In this document: one piece after another, positions 21,423 to 35,300 of the stretch
Layout: the number at the start of each line of letters is the position of its first letter
Position numbering within the stretch: position 1 is the stretch's first letter
Origin: Symsagittifera roscoffensis
Lineage: Eukaryota; Xenacoelomorpha; Acoela; Convolutidae
DNA: 64,000 nucleotides
Reading direction: 5' to 3'
Assembly (NCBI RefSeq): GCF_963678635.1
Contig: NC_087063.1
Coordinates: forward strand, 79,011,617-79,075,616
Notes under the pieces: model-generated
The model's database searches: none
Seen by the model: only the letters and a program-made list of their open reading frames with translations
What the model was told of the DNA's origin: nothing
Program-made: the position numbers and the translations under genes

Positions 21423-24400
21423 CTTAATTTGTGCTTGCGCGTTAGCAATCAGTCGGAAAAATTCAATGTTTCTTTATGATGATTTTCTCAGCTCACTCTG
21501 ATTTAAACTGATTACATGGAATTTCTGATTGTACACTTAGGTGTAACTAGCTCATTTATCTGGTTTTCGCTGTGATATTTTTAACGTGCTGATTATTGCT
21601 TTTGCTTGTTCGATTTCTGCCTCAAATGCTGTCCTTCGGTTCATTTAACAAAAACTTTTTAGAGAGATGGTTGACCTATCTTCATTCTTCCTCATCTTCA
21701 TTCTTCCTCATTCATCTTCATTTTTCCGATAAATTTTTTTAAAATGATTTCAACTACGATATTTTCTTTTGCTCGCTGATGCATGATGAAGTGTGATCTG
21801 ATTATCAAGGTCTGTAAGTTATAAGAAAATATTTAATCTTTTTTGTTCAATTGAATTTTAGCTGCTCATTTTGATATTGCTGGGTCTTGTTTCCTTTTTG
21901 AATGGTTTTTCCAAGTTTATTGACTATGAGAGATTAAAAAATCAGCCATGTTTTTCTGCGATGGTTAACCTGATTTTTTGTTTCGCTCATTTTATTTCTT
22001 GAGCTATTAGCGGAGATTTATGTTTTTTTTGTGGAGATAGTTGATCTTTACCATTTGATTTGGTGCTATTTTTTTAAATGACAATTTTGAGCATGTTCAT
22101 AGTTTTTTTCCTGGGTTTGGGTATAGTTTTCTCTGATTCAGTTAGATGATTTATATTTTTTGATTGGCTTTCGATAAAATAGGATAGTTTTGATTTTGTC
22201 TTGAAATGCTAGTTTTTGATGAATATTTTTTGTTTTTGGCGTCTGATTTTTTGACATTTTTAATGGTATTTCAGTGGTTTCTGATTGTTGATTTTAATTG
22301 ATTTGGTATTTGTTATTCTGTTTGACCGCAGATTTTAGTTAAACTATGTGCATGTGCCTTAGCAGTCAGTCGGAAAAAATCAATGTTTGCTTATGATGAA
22401 TTTCTCAGCTCACTCTGGTTTAACTTGATTACTTGGCAGTTCTGAATGTATATTTAGTTGTAACTAGCTCACTTAGCCGGTTTTTGCTGTGAGATTTTTA
22501 ACGTGCTGCTTATTGCTGTTGCTTGTTCGATTTTTGTCGTAAATGCAGTTTTTCTGTTAATTTTCCAAAATTTTCATTTTAGTTTAAGTTTAGGGTTTTA
22601 GTTTAAGTTTGTGCTTGCGCCTTAGCAGTCAGTCGGAAAAAATTCAATGTTTCTTTATGATGAATTTCTCAGCTCACTCTGATTTAAACTGATTAAATGG
22701 AAGTTCTGATTGTAGACTTAGATGTAACCAGCTCATATAGCCGGTTTTTGCTGAGAGATTTTTACGTGCTGATTATTGCTTTTGCTGGTTCGATTAATGC
22801 CTTAAATGCTGTCCTTCTATTCATTTAAAAAAAACTTTTTAGAGAGATGATTGACTTATCCTCAATCTGGTTAAAATGTGTTATCTTAAATTTTCTGTTC
22901 TATTTTTGAGCCATTTTTGATGGTTTTAATTACAAATCTAGATTCGCTATTGAACTGTTTGTTTCGAAACGAATTATAGTTTTTTCCGATAAATTTTTAA
23001 AACGATTTCAACTACGATATATTTTTTTGCTCGCTGATGCATGATGAAGTGTGATCTGATTATCAAGGTCTGTAAGTTATAAGGAATTACTTAATCTTTT
23101 TTGTTCAATTGAATTTTAGCTGCTCATTATGATATTGCTGGGTCTTGTTTCCTTTTTGAATGGTTTTTCCAAGTTTTTTGACTATGAGAGATTAAAAAAT
23201 CAGCCATGTTTTTCTGCGATAGTTAACCTGATTTTTTGTTTCGCTCATTTTATTTCTTGAGCTATTAGCGGAGATTTATGTTTTTTTGTGGAGATAGTTG
23301 ATCTTTACCATTTGATTTGGTGCTATTTTTTTATATGACAATTTTGAGCATGTTCATAGTTTTTTTCCTGCGTTTGGGTATAGTTTTCTCTGATTCAGTT
23401 GGATGATTTATATTTTTTGATTGTGGCTTTCGATAAAATAGGATAGTTTTGATTTCGTCTTGAAATGCTAGTTTTTGATGAATATTTCTTTGTTTTTGGC
23501 GTCTGATTTTTTGACATTTTTAATGGTATTTCAGTGGTTTCTGATTGTTGATTTTAATTGATTTGGTATTTGTTATTCTGTTTGACCGCAGATTTTAGTT
23601 AAACTATGTGCATGCGCCTTAGCAGTCAGTCGGAAAAAATCAATGTTTGCTTATGATGAATTTCTCAGCTCACTCTGGTTTAACTTGATTACTTGGCAGT
23701 TCTGAATGTATATTTAGTTGTAACTAGCTCACTTAGCCGGTTTTTGCTGTGAGATTTTTAACGTGCTGCTTATTGCTGTTGCTTGTTCGATTTTTGTCGT
23801 AAATGCAGTTTTTCTGTTATTTTTCCAAAAATTTCATTTTAGTTTAAGTTTAGGATTTTAGTTTAAGTTTGTGCTTGCGCCTTAGCAGTCAGTCGGAAAA
23901 AATTCAATGTTTCTATATGATGAATTTCTCAGCTCACTCTGATTTAAACTGATTACATGGAAGTTATGATTGTACCTAGCTCACATAGCCGGGTTTTGCT
24001 GTGAGATTTTTCAACGTGCTGCTTATTGCTGTTGCTTGTCGATTTCTGTCGTAAATGCTGTTTTTCTGATCAATTTTCCAAAAATTTGATTTCAGTTTAA
24101 GTTGAAGATTTTGGTTAAGGTTTGTGCTTGCGCCTTAACAGTCAGTCGGAAAAAATTTAATGTTTCTTTATGATGAATTTCTCAGCTCACTCTGAATTAA
24201 ACTGATTAAATGGAAGTTCTGATTGTAGACTTAGATGTAACCAGCTCATATAGCCGGTTTTCGCTGAGAGATTTTTACGTGCTGATTATTGCTTTTGCTG
24301 GTTCGATTAATGCCTTAAATGCTGTCCTTCTATTCATTAAAAAAAATCTTTTTAGAGAGATGATTGACTTATCCTCAATCTGGTTAAAATGTGTTATCTT

Positions 24401-27400
24401 AATTTTTCTGTTCTATTTTTGAGCCATTTTTGATGGTTTTAATTACAAATCTAGATTCGCTATTGAACTGTTTGTTTCGAAACGAATTATAGTTTTTTCC
24501 GATAAATTTTTAAAACGATTTCAACTACGATATATTTTTTTGCTCGCTGATGCATGATGAAGTGTGATCTGATTATCAAGGTCTGTAAGTTATAAGGAAT
24601 TATTTAATCTTTTTTGTTCAATTGAATTTTAGCTGCTCATTATGATATTGCTGGGTCTTGTTTCCTTTTTGAATGGTTTTTCCAAGTTTTTTGACTATGA
24701 GAGATTAAAAAATCAGCCATGTTTTTCTGCGATGGTTAACCTGATTTTTTGTTTCGCTCATTTTATTTCTTGAGCTATTAGCGGAGATTTATGTTTTTTT
24801 GTGGAGATAGTTGATCTTTACCATTTGATTTGGTGCTATTTTTTTATATGACAATTTTGAGCATGTTCATAGTTTTTTTCCTGCGTTTGGGTATAGTTTT
24901 CTCTGATTCAGTTGGATGATTTATATTTTTTGATTGTGGCTTTCGATAAAATAGGATAGTTTTGATTTCGTCTTGAAATGCTAGTTTTTGATGAATATTT
25001 CTTTGTTTTTGGCGTCTGATTTTTTGACATTTTTAATGGTATTTCAGTGGTTTCTGATTGTTGATTTTAATTGATTTGGTATTTGTTATTCTGTTTGACC
25101 GCAGATTTTAGTTAAACTATTTGCATGCGCCTTAGCAGTCAGTCGGAAAAAATCAATGTTTGCTTATGATGAATTTCTCAGCTCACTCTGATTTAACTTG
25201 ATTACTTGGCAGTTCTGAATGTATATTTAGTTGTAACTAGCTCACTTAGCCGGTTTTTGCTGTGAGATTTTTAACGTGCTGCTTATTGCTGTTGCTTGTT
25301 CGATTTTTGTCGTAAATGCAGTTTTTCTGTTAATTTTCCAAAAATTTTATTTTAGTTTAAGTTTAGGATTTTAGTTTAAGTTTGTGCTTGCGCCTTAGCA
25401 GTCAGTCGGAAAAAATTCAATGTTTCTCTATGATGAATTTCTCAGCTCACTCTGATTTAAACTGATTACATGGAAGTTCTGATTGTACCTAGCTCACATA
25501 GCCGGGTTTTGCTTCGAGATTTTTCAACGCGCTGCTTATTGCTGTTGCTTGTTCGATTTCTGTCGTAAATGCTGATTTTCTGTACAATTTTCCAAAATTT
25601 TGATTTCAGTCTTAGTTGAAGATTTTAGTTAAGGTTTGTGCTTGCGCCTTAACAGTCAGTCGAAAAAAGTTTAATGTTTCTTTATGATGAATTTCTCAGC
25701 TCACTCTGATTTAAACTGATTACATGGAAGTTCTGATTGTACACTTAGGTGTAACTAGCTCATATAGCCGGTTTTCGCTGTGAGATTTTTAACGTGCTGA
25801 TTATTGCTTTTGCTTGTTCGATTTCTGCCTTAAATGCTGTCCTTCGGTTCATTTAAAAAAAAACTTTTTAGAGAGATGATTGACTTATCCTCAATCTGGT
25901 TGAAATGTGTTATCTCAAACCTTCTGTTCTGTTTTTGAGCCGTTTTTCGGTGGTTTTAGTTACAAATCTAGATTCGCTATTGAACTGCCTGTTTCGGAAC
26001 ATATGATAGTTTTTTCCAATAATATTTTTAAATGATTTCATCGACGGTATTTTCTTTTGCTCGCTGATACATGATGAAGTGCGATCTGATTATCAAGGTC
26101 TGTAAGCTACAAGAAATTATATAATCATTTTTGTTCAATTGAATTTTGCTGCTCATTATGATATTGCTGGGTCTTGTTTCCTTTTTGAATGGTTTTTCAA
26201 AGTTTATTGACTATGAGAGATTAAAAAAATCTGCCATGTTTTTGTGCGATGGTTAACCCGATTTTTGATTTCGCTCACTTCAATTTTTTGAGCAATTAGC
26301 GGAGATTTATGTTTTTTTGTGGAGATAGTTGATCATTACCATTTGATTTGGTGCTATTTTTTTAAATGACAATTTTGAGCATGTTCATTGCTTTTTCCTG
26401 CTTTTGGGTATAGTTTTCTCTGATTCAGTTTGAGGGTTTATATTTTTTGATTTGGCTTGCAATAAAGTAGGATAGTTTTGGTTTCGTCTTGAAATGCTAG
26501 TTTTTGATGCTTATTTTTTGTTTTTGGCGTCTGATTTTTTGACATTTGTACTAGTATTTCAGTGGTTTCTGGTTGTTGATTTTAATTGACTTATTTTTTG
26601 TTATTCTGTTTGACCGCAGTTTTTAGTTTAACTATGTGCATGCGCCTTAGCAGTGAGTCGACAAAATTCAATGTTTCCTTATGATGAATTTCTCAGCTCA
26701 CTCTGATTTAACTTCATTTAGAATGTTCATTTAGTTATAACTAGCTCACATAGCCGGTTTTTGCTCTGAGATTTTTAACGGATAGCCTATTGCTGTTGCT
26801 TGTTCGATTTATGCCTTGAATCTAAAATGTCCTTCGGTTCATTTAAAAAAACTTTTTAGAGAGATGATTGACTTATCCTCAATCTGGTTAAAATGTGTTA
26901 TCTCAAACCTTCTGTTCTTTTTTTGAGCCAGTTTTGGTGGTTTAAATTACAACTCTAGATTCGCTATTGATTTTCCTGTTTCGAAACGAAATATAGTTTT
27001 TTTCCAATCATATTTTTAATGAATTTCAACTACGATTCTTTTTTAGCTTGCTGATACTCGATGAAATGTGATCTGATTATCAAGGTCTGTAAGTTATAAG
27101 AAATTATTTATCGATTTATGTTAATTTGAATTTTCGCTGCTCATTATGATATTGATGGGTCTTTTTCCTTTTTGAACGGTTTTTCAAAAGTGTATTGACT
27201 TTGAGTGATATAAAAAGAATCAGCCTTGTTTGTGTTCGATGGTCAACCCGATTTTGGATTTCGCTCCTTTTGTTTCTCGCAATTAGCGGAGAATGGTTTT
27301 TTTGTGGAAATTGTTGTTCTTTTCCATTTGATATGGTGCTGTTTGACAGTGATGTTCATGGTTTTTTCCTGCTTTCTGGGTATAGTTTTCTCTGATTCAA

Positions 27401-29300
27401 TTGGATGATTTGTAGTTTTCAATTGTGGCTTGTGATAAAATAGGATAGTTTTGATTTCGTCTTGAATGCTAATTTTTGATGCTTATTTTTTGTTTTCGGC
27501 GTCTGATTTTTTGACATTTGTAACTGTATTTCAGTGGTTTCTCGTTGTTGATATTAATTGAATTGGTTTTTGTTGTTTTGTTTGACCGCAGTTTTTAGTT
27601 TAACTATGTGCATGTGCCATAGCAGTCAGTGGGGGAAAAAATCAATGATTCCTAATGATGAATTTCTCAGCTCACTCTGGTTTAACTTGATTACTTGGCA
27701 GTTCTGAATGTACATTTAGATGTAAATAGCTCACATAGCCGGTTTTTGCTGTTAGATTTTAAACGTGTTGCTTGTTCAATTTCTGTCGTAAATGCTGTTT
27801 TTCTGTTCAATTTTCCAAAAATTTGATTGCAGTTTAAGTTTAAGATTTTAGTTAAGGTTTGTGCTTGCGCCTTAACAGTCAGTCGGAAAAAATTAAATGT
27901 TTCTTTATGATGAGTTTCTCAGCTCACTCTGATTTAAATTGATTACATGGAAGTTCTGATTGTACACTTAGGTGTAACTAGCTCATATAGCCGGTTTTTT
28001 GCTGGTTCGATTTCTGCTTTAAATGCTGTCCTTCGGTTCATTTAAAAATAATCTTTTTAGAGAGATGGTTGACTTATCCTCAATCTGGTTTAAATGTGTT
28101 ATCTCAAACTTTCTGTTCTGGTTATGGTTTTTTGCTGGTTTTAATTTCAAATCTAGATTTGCTATTGATTTTCCTGTTTCGAAACGAATTATAGTTTTTT
28201 TCCAATCATAATTTTTAATGATTTAAACTACAATGTTCTGTTATGCTCGCTGATACCTGATTAATTGTGATTAAATTATAAAGGTCTGTAAGTAATAAGG
28301 ATTTTTTTTGATGTCTTGTTTCCTTTTTGAACGGTTTTTCGAAGTGTATTGACTAAGAGAGATAATTAAAAAATCAGCCAAGCTTGTGCTGGATGGTTAA
28401 CCGTATTTTTTGACTTTGCTCATTTTATTTGTTGGGAAATTAGCGGCGAAAGATGTTTCAACTGTGGAGATTGTTGATCTTTTCCATTTGATTTGTTGCT
28501 GTTTATTTTTTAACGGTATTTTTCAGGGTGTTCTTGGTTAAATCGAAACTTTGGGAATAGTTTTCTCTGATTCATTTAGATGGTTTATAAATTTGGGTTG
28601 TGAGAAAATCGGTTTTTTATTCAGTCTTGCAATGCTAGTTTTTTTGCTGCTTGTTTTTTGTTTCTGGTGTCTGATTCTTTTTCGCATTTGTAATGGTAGC
28701 TCACTTATTTCCGATTTTTGATTCTGTTATGGAAAAAAGGTTTGCTTCATTCTTAGTAATTGCTTGCGCAGTAGCAGTCAGTCGAAAAATTGACATGTTT
28801 CGATTGATGAACTTCTCAGCTCACTCTTATTTGACTTGAATTCTTGGAAGTTCTGATTGTTTTTTGGCGACACTAGCTCTAGCTCATATAGTCTATTTCG
28901 TCGTATAAGATTTCATTAATGTGCTACTAATTGTTGCTGTTGATTAATCGATTTCTGGTAGTAAGTGCTGTTCTTCCATTCACTTGAGTAAATTTAGTGC
29001 TGTGCTCTGGTTTAGTGTAGTGATTGCTTTTTTCTTTTTGAAACGGCAATTCTTAGCGTGTTTTCGGTTGATTCCACGTTTTGGTTTTAGTATTTTCTGA
29101 CTCAGTTGGATGGATCAAAATAGTTGATTGTGGGTTTTGTGGAAAAAATGATGTCACTTTTTGGTTTCATCTAGCATTATTAATTTTTGTTGCTTACTTT
29201 TGTTTTTATTGTGATCTGTATGGTAGCTCACTTATTTTCGAAACGTTGATTCTTTTTTGAAATAAAATTTGCTTGCAGACTTTGTTCTAAGTAAGTGCCT
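21423..29300 (+). repeat. Tandem array, family C, mixed long units (about 1.0-1.5 kb) and short units
   Basis: Starts abruptly at GTGCTTGCGCGTTAGC directly after a family B block. Long units carry the marker TTTTTAGAGAGATG near 21661, 22841, 24355, 25871, 26857 and 28058. Each unit has one or more C/D cores ending CTCAGCTCACTCTGA. A small deletion with TTCATTCTTCCTCATC repetition lies at 21680-21722. All units run in the + direction. Confidence 0.9.
25430..25482 (+). ncRNA. Box C/D snoRNA, U29/snR71-like, family C type copy
   Basis: C box ATGATGA 25430-25436, D' CTGA 25452-25455, C'-like TGATTA 25463-25468, D CTGA 25479-25482. The guide before D' (CTCAGCTCAC, 25441-25450) pairs over 10 bases, one G-U, with the universal 28S element GUGAGCUGGG. 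D+5 selects the A of GUGA, which is A2946 in yeast 25S (snR71) and A4493 in human (U29). I checked that numbering by counting from the A-loop U2921/G2922; C2948 and C2959 also fall on C. A terminal stem is weak (CAAT upstream, ATTG after D). The bases before D vary between copies, so only the D' guide looks functional. About 50 copies lie between 21480 and 42820, spaced about 265 bp at 29300-37000. Boxes seen, function inferred. Confidence 0.72.
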
Positions 29301-32300
29301 GTGCAATAGCAGTCAGTCGAAAAAATGATGTATTTCCGAATGATGAGTTTCTCAGCTCATTCTGATTTGACTTGATTACTTGGCAGTTCTGAATGTACAT
29401 TTAGTTTTAACTAGCTCACATAGCCGGGTTTTGCTCTGTGATTTTAAAAGTGCTGCTTATTGCTTTTGTTTGTTCGATTTCTGTCGTAAATGCTGTTTTT
29501 CTGTTCAATTTTGCAAAAATTTGATTTCATTTTATGTTTGGGATTTTAGTTTAAATTTGTGCTTGCGCCTTAGCAGTCAGTCGGAAAAAATTCAATGTTT
29601 CCTTATGGTGAGTTTGTCAGCTCACTCTGATTTAAACCGATTACATGGAAGTTCTGGTTGTAACTAGCTCACATAGCCGGTTTTTGCTGTGAAATTTTGA
29701 GCGTGCTGCTTATTGCTGTTGCTTGTTCGTTTTCTGTCGTAAATGCTGTTTTTCTGTTAATTTTCCAAAAATTTGATTTCAGTCTTAAGTTGAAGATTTT
29801 AGTTAAGGTATGTGCTTGCGCCTTAGCAGTCAGTCGGAAAAAATTCATTGTTTCTTTATGATGAATTTATAGCTCACTCTGATTTAAACCGATTACATGG
29901 AAGTTCTGATTGTGCATTTAGTTATAACTAGCTCCCATAGCCGGTTTTTGCTGTGAGATTTTTAACGTGCCGCTTATTGCTGTTGCTTGTTCGATTTCTG
30001 TCGTAAATGCTGTTTTTCTGTTATTTTTCCAAAAACTTGATTTCATTCTAAGTTGAAGATTTTAGTAAAGGTTTGTGCATGCGCCTTAGCAGTCAGTCGG
30101 AAAAAAATCAATGTTTCTTTATGATGATTTTCTCAGCTCACTCTGATTTAACTTGATTACTTGGCAGTACTGAATGTACATTTAGTTGTTACTAGCTCAC
30201 ATAGCCGGTTTTAATGTGAGATTGTCAACGTGCTGCTTATTGCTGTTGCTTGTTCAATTTCTGTCGTAAATGCTGTTTTTCTGTTATTTCCAAAAATTTG
30301 ATTTTAGTTTAAGTTTTTGGTTTAAGTCGGAGATTTTAGTTAAGGTTTGTGCTTGCGCCTTAACAGTCAGTCGGAAAAAAATCAATGTTTCCTTATGATG
30401 AATTTCTCAGCTCACTCTGATTTAATTTGATTACTTGGCAGTTTTGAATGTACATTTAGTTGTAACTAGCTCACATAGCCGGTTTTGCTGTGAGATTTTC
30501 AACGTGCTGCTTATTGCTGTTGCTTGTTCGATCTCTGTCGTACATGCAGTTTCTGTTAATTTTCCAAAAATTTGATTTCAGTCTAAGTTGAAGATTTTAG
30601 TAAAGGTTTGTGCATGCGCCTTAGCAGTCAGTCGGAAAAAAATCAATGTTTCCTTATGATGAATTTTTAGCTCACTCTGATTTAAACCGATTACATGGAA
30701 GTTCTGATTGTACATATAGTTGTAACTAGCTCATATAGCCGGTTTTTGCTGTTAGATTTTTAACGTGCTGCTTATTGCTGTTGCTTGTTCGATCTCTGTC
30801 GTACCTGCAGTTTCTCTGTTAATTTTCCAAAAATTTGATTTCAGTCTAAGTTGAAGGTTTTAGTAAAGGTTTGTGCATGCGCCTTAGCAGTCAGTCGGAA
30901 AAAATCAATGTTTCTTTATGATGATTTTCTCAGCTCACTCTGATTTAACTTGATTACTTGGCAGTACTGAATGTACATTTAGTTGTTACTAGCTCACATA
31001 GCCGGTTTTAATGTGAGATTTTCAACGTGCTGCTTTTTGCTGTTGCTTGTTCGATTTCTGTCGTAAATGCTGTTTTTCTGTTCAATTTTGCAAAAATTTG
31101 ATTTCATTTTATGTTTGGGATTTTAGTTTAAATTTGTGCTTGCGCCTTAGCAGTCAGTCGGAAAAAATTCAATGTTTCCTTATGGTGAGTTTGTCAGCTC
31201 ACTCTGATTTAAACCGATTACATGGAAGTTCTGGTTGTAACTAGCTCACATAGCCGGTTTTTGCTGTGAAATTTTGAGCGTGCTGCTTATTGCTGTTGCT
31301 TGTTCGTTTTCTGTCGTAAATGCTGTTTTTCTGTTAATTTTCCAAAAATTTGATTTCAGTCTTAAGTTGAAGATTTTAGTTAAGGTATGTGCTTGCGCCT
31401 TAGCAGTCAGTCGGAAAAAATTCATTGTTTCTTTATGATGAATTTATAGCTCACTCTGATTTAAACCGATTACATGGAAGTTCTGATTGTACATTTAGTT
31501 ATAACTAGCTCCCATAGCCGGTTTTTGCTGTGAGATTTTTAACGTGCCGCTTATTGCTGTTGCTTGTTCGATTTCTGTCGTAAATGCTGTTTTTCTGTTA
31601 TTTTTCCAAAAACTTGATTTCATTCTAAGTTGAAGATTTTAGTAAAGGTTTGTGCATGCGCCTTAGCAGTCAGTCGGAAAAAAATCAATGTTTCTTTATG
31701 ATGATTTTCTCAGCTCACTCTGATTTAACTTGATTACTTGGCAGTACTGAATGTACATTTAGTTGTTACTAGCTCACATAGCCGGTTTTAATGTGAGATT
31801 GTCAACGTGCTGCTTATTGCTGTTGCTTGTTCAATTTCTGTCGTAAATGCTGTTTTTCTGTTATTTCCAAAAATTTGATTTTAGTTTAAGTTTTTGGTTT
31901 AAGTCGGAGATTTTAGTTAAGGTTTGTGCTTGCGCCTTAACAGTCAGTCGGAAAAAAATCAATGTTTCCTTATGATGAATTTCTCAGCTCACTCTGATTT
32001 AATTTGACTACTTGGCAGTTTTGAATGTACATTTAGTTGTAACTAGCTCACATAGCCGGTTTTGCTGTGAGATTTTCAACGTGCTGCTTATTGCTGTTGC
32101 TTGTTCGATCTCTGTCGTACATGCAGTTTCTGTTAATTTTCCAAAAATTTGATTTCAGTCTAAGTTGAAGATTTTAGTAAAGGTTTGTGCATGCGCCTTA
32201 GCAGTCAGTCGGAAAAAAATCAATGTTTCCTTATGATGAATTTTTAGCTCACTCTGATTTAAACCGATTACATGGAAGTTCTGATTGTACATATAGTTGT

Positions 32301-35300
32301 AACTAGCTCATATAGCCGGTTTTTGCTGTTAGATTTTTAACGTGCTGCTTATTGCTGTTGCTTGTTCGATCTCTGTCGTACCTGCAGTTTCTCTGTTAAT
32401 TTTCCAAAAATTTGATTTCAGTCTAAGTTGAAGGTTTTAGTAAAGGTTTGTGCATGCGCCTTAGCAGTCAGTCGGAAAAAATCAATGTTTCTTTATGATG
32501 ATTTTCTCAGCTCACTCTGATTTAACTTGATTACTTGGCAGTACTGAATGTACATTTAGTTGTTACTAGCTCACATAGCCGGTTTTAATGTGAGATTTTC
32601 AACGTGCTGCTTTTTGCTGTTGCTTGTTCGATTTCTGTCGTAAATGCTGTTTTTCTGTTATTTCCAAAAATTTGATTTTAGTTTAAGTTTTTGGTTTAAG
32701 TCGAAGATTTTAGTTAAGGTTTGTGCTTGCGCCTTAACAGTCAGTCGAAAAAAAATCAATGTTTCCTTATGATGAATTTCTCAGCTCACTCTGATTTAAT
32801 TTGATTACTTGGCAGTTTTGAATGTACATTTAGTTGTAACTAGCTCACATAGCCGGTTTTGCTGTGAGATTTTCAACGTGCTGCTTATTGCTGTTGCTTG
32901 TTCGATTTCTGTCGTAAATGCTGTTGTTCTGTTTTTTCCAAAAACTTGATTTTAGTTTAAGTTTAGGATTTTAGTTAAAGTTTGTGCTTGCGCCTTAGCA
33001 GTCAATCGGAAAAAAATCAATGTTTCTTTTTGAAAAATTTCTCAGCTCACTCTGATTTAAACTGATTACATGGAAGTTCTGATTGTACCTAGCTCGCATA
33101 GCCGGGTTTTGCTGTGAGATTTTTTAACGTGCTGCTTATTGATGTTGCTTGTTCGATTTCTGTCGAAAATGCTGTTTTCTGTTCAATTTTCCAAAAATTT
33201 GATTTCAGTCTAAGTTGAAGATTTTAGTTAAGGTTTGTGCTTGCGCCTTAACAGTCAGTCGGACAAAAATCAATGTTTCCTTATGATGAATTTCTCAGCT
33301 TACTCTGATTTAACTTGATTACTTGGCAGTTTTTAATGTACATTTAGTTGTAACTAGCTCATATAGCCGGTTTTTGCTGTTAGATTTTTAACGTGCTGCT
33401 TATTGCTGTTGCTTGTTCGATTTCTGTCGTACATGCAGTTTCTCTGTTAATTTTCCAAAAATTTGATTTCAGTCCAAGTTGAAAATTTTAGTTAAGGTTT
33501 GTGCATGCGCCTTAGCAGTCAGTCGGAAAAAAATCAACGTTTCCTTATGATGAATTTCTCAGCTCATTCTGATTCAACTTGATTACTTGGCAGTTCTGAA
33601 TTAACATTTAGTTGTAACTAGCTCACATAGCCGGTTTTTGCTGTGAGATTTTTAACGTGCTGCTTCTTGCTGTTGCTTGTTCGATTTCTGTCGTAAATGC
33701 AGTTTTTCTGTTAATTTTCTCGATTTCTGTCGTAAATGCAGTTTTTCTGTTAATTTTCAAAAAATTTGATTTGTTTAAGTTTAGGATTTTAGTTTAAGTT
33801 TGTGTTTGCTCCTTAGCAGTCAGTCGGAAAACATTCAATGTTTCTTTATGATGAATTTCTCAGCTCACTCTGATTTAAACTGATTACATGGAAGTTCTGA
33901 TTGTACCTAGCTCACATAGCCGGGTTTTCGTGTGAGATTTTTTAACGTGCTGCTTATTGCTGTTGCTTGTTCGATTTCTGTCGTAAATGCTGTTTTTCTG
34001 TTCATTTTTCCAAAAATTTGATTTCAGTCTAAGTTGAAGTTTTTAGTTAAGGTTTGTGCTTTCGCCTTAATGGTCAGTCGGAAAAAAATCAACGTTTCCT
34101 TATGATGATTTTCTCAGCTCACTCTGATTTAACATGATTACTGGGCAGTTCTGAATGTACGTTTAGTTTTAACTAGCTCACATAGCCGGTTTTTGCTGTG
34201 AGAATTTTAACGTGCTGCTTTTTGCTGTTGCTTGTTCGATTTCTGTCGTAAATGCTGTTTTTCTGTTAATTTTCCAAAAATTTGATTTTAGTTAAAGTTT
34301 AGGATTTTAGTTAAGGTTTGTGCTTGCGCCTTAACAGTCAGTAGGAAAAAAATCAATGTTTCCTTATGATGAATTTCTCAGCTCACTCTGATTTAACTTG
34401 ATTACTTGGCAGTTTTGAATGTACATTTAGTTGTACCTAGCTCACATAGCCGGTTTTTGCTGTGAGAATTTTAACGTGCTGCTTATTGCTGTTGCTTGTT
34501 TGATTTCTGTCGTAAATGCTGTTTTTCTGTACAATTTTCCAAAAATTTGATTTCAGTTTAAGTTGAAGATTTTAGTTACGGTTTGTGCTTGCGCCTTAGC
34601 ATTCAGTCGGAAAAAATTCAATGTTTCTTTATGATGAATTTCTCAGCTCACTCTGATTTAAACCGATTACATGGAAGTTCTGATTGTACATATAGTTGTA
34701 ACTAGCTCATATAGCCGGTTTTTGCTGTTAGATTGTTAACGTGCTGCTTATTGCTGTTGCTTGTTCGATCTCTGTCGTACATGCAGTTTCTCTGTTAATT
34801 TTCCAAAAATTTGATTTCAGTCCAAGTTGAAAATTTTAGTTAAGGTTTGTGCATGCGCCTTAGCAGTCAGTCGGAAAAAAATCAATGTTTCCTTATGATG
34901 AATTTCTCAGCTCACTCTGATTCAACTTGATTACTTGGCAGTTCTGAATGTACATTTAGTTGTAACTAGCTCACATAGCCGGTTTTTGCTGTTAGATTTT
35001 TAACGTGCTGCTTCTTGCTGTTGCTTGTTCGATTTCTGTCGTAAATGCAGTTTTTCTGTTAATTTTTAAAAAATTTGATTTGTTTAAGTTTAGGATTTTA
35101 GTTTAAAATTGTGCTTGCGCCTTAGCAGTCAGTCGGAAAACATTCAATGTTTCTTTATGATGAATTTCTCAGCTCACTCTGATTTAAACTGATTACATGG
35201 AAGTTCTGATTGTACCTAGCTCACATAGCCGGGTTTTGCTGTGAGATTTTTTAACGTGCTGCTTATTTCTGTTGCTTGTTCGATTTCTGTCGTAAATGCA

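Noticed and set aside
29380-31244. Cys/Phe-rich open frames on the + strand in family C
   Set aside because: Composition effect of T-rich short units; frames shift between units and do not persist.
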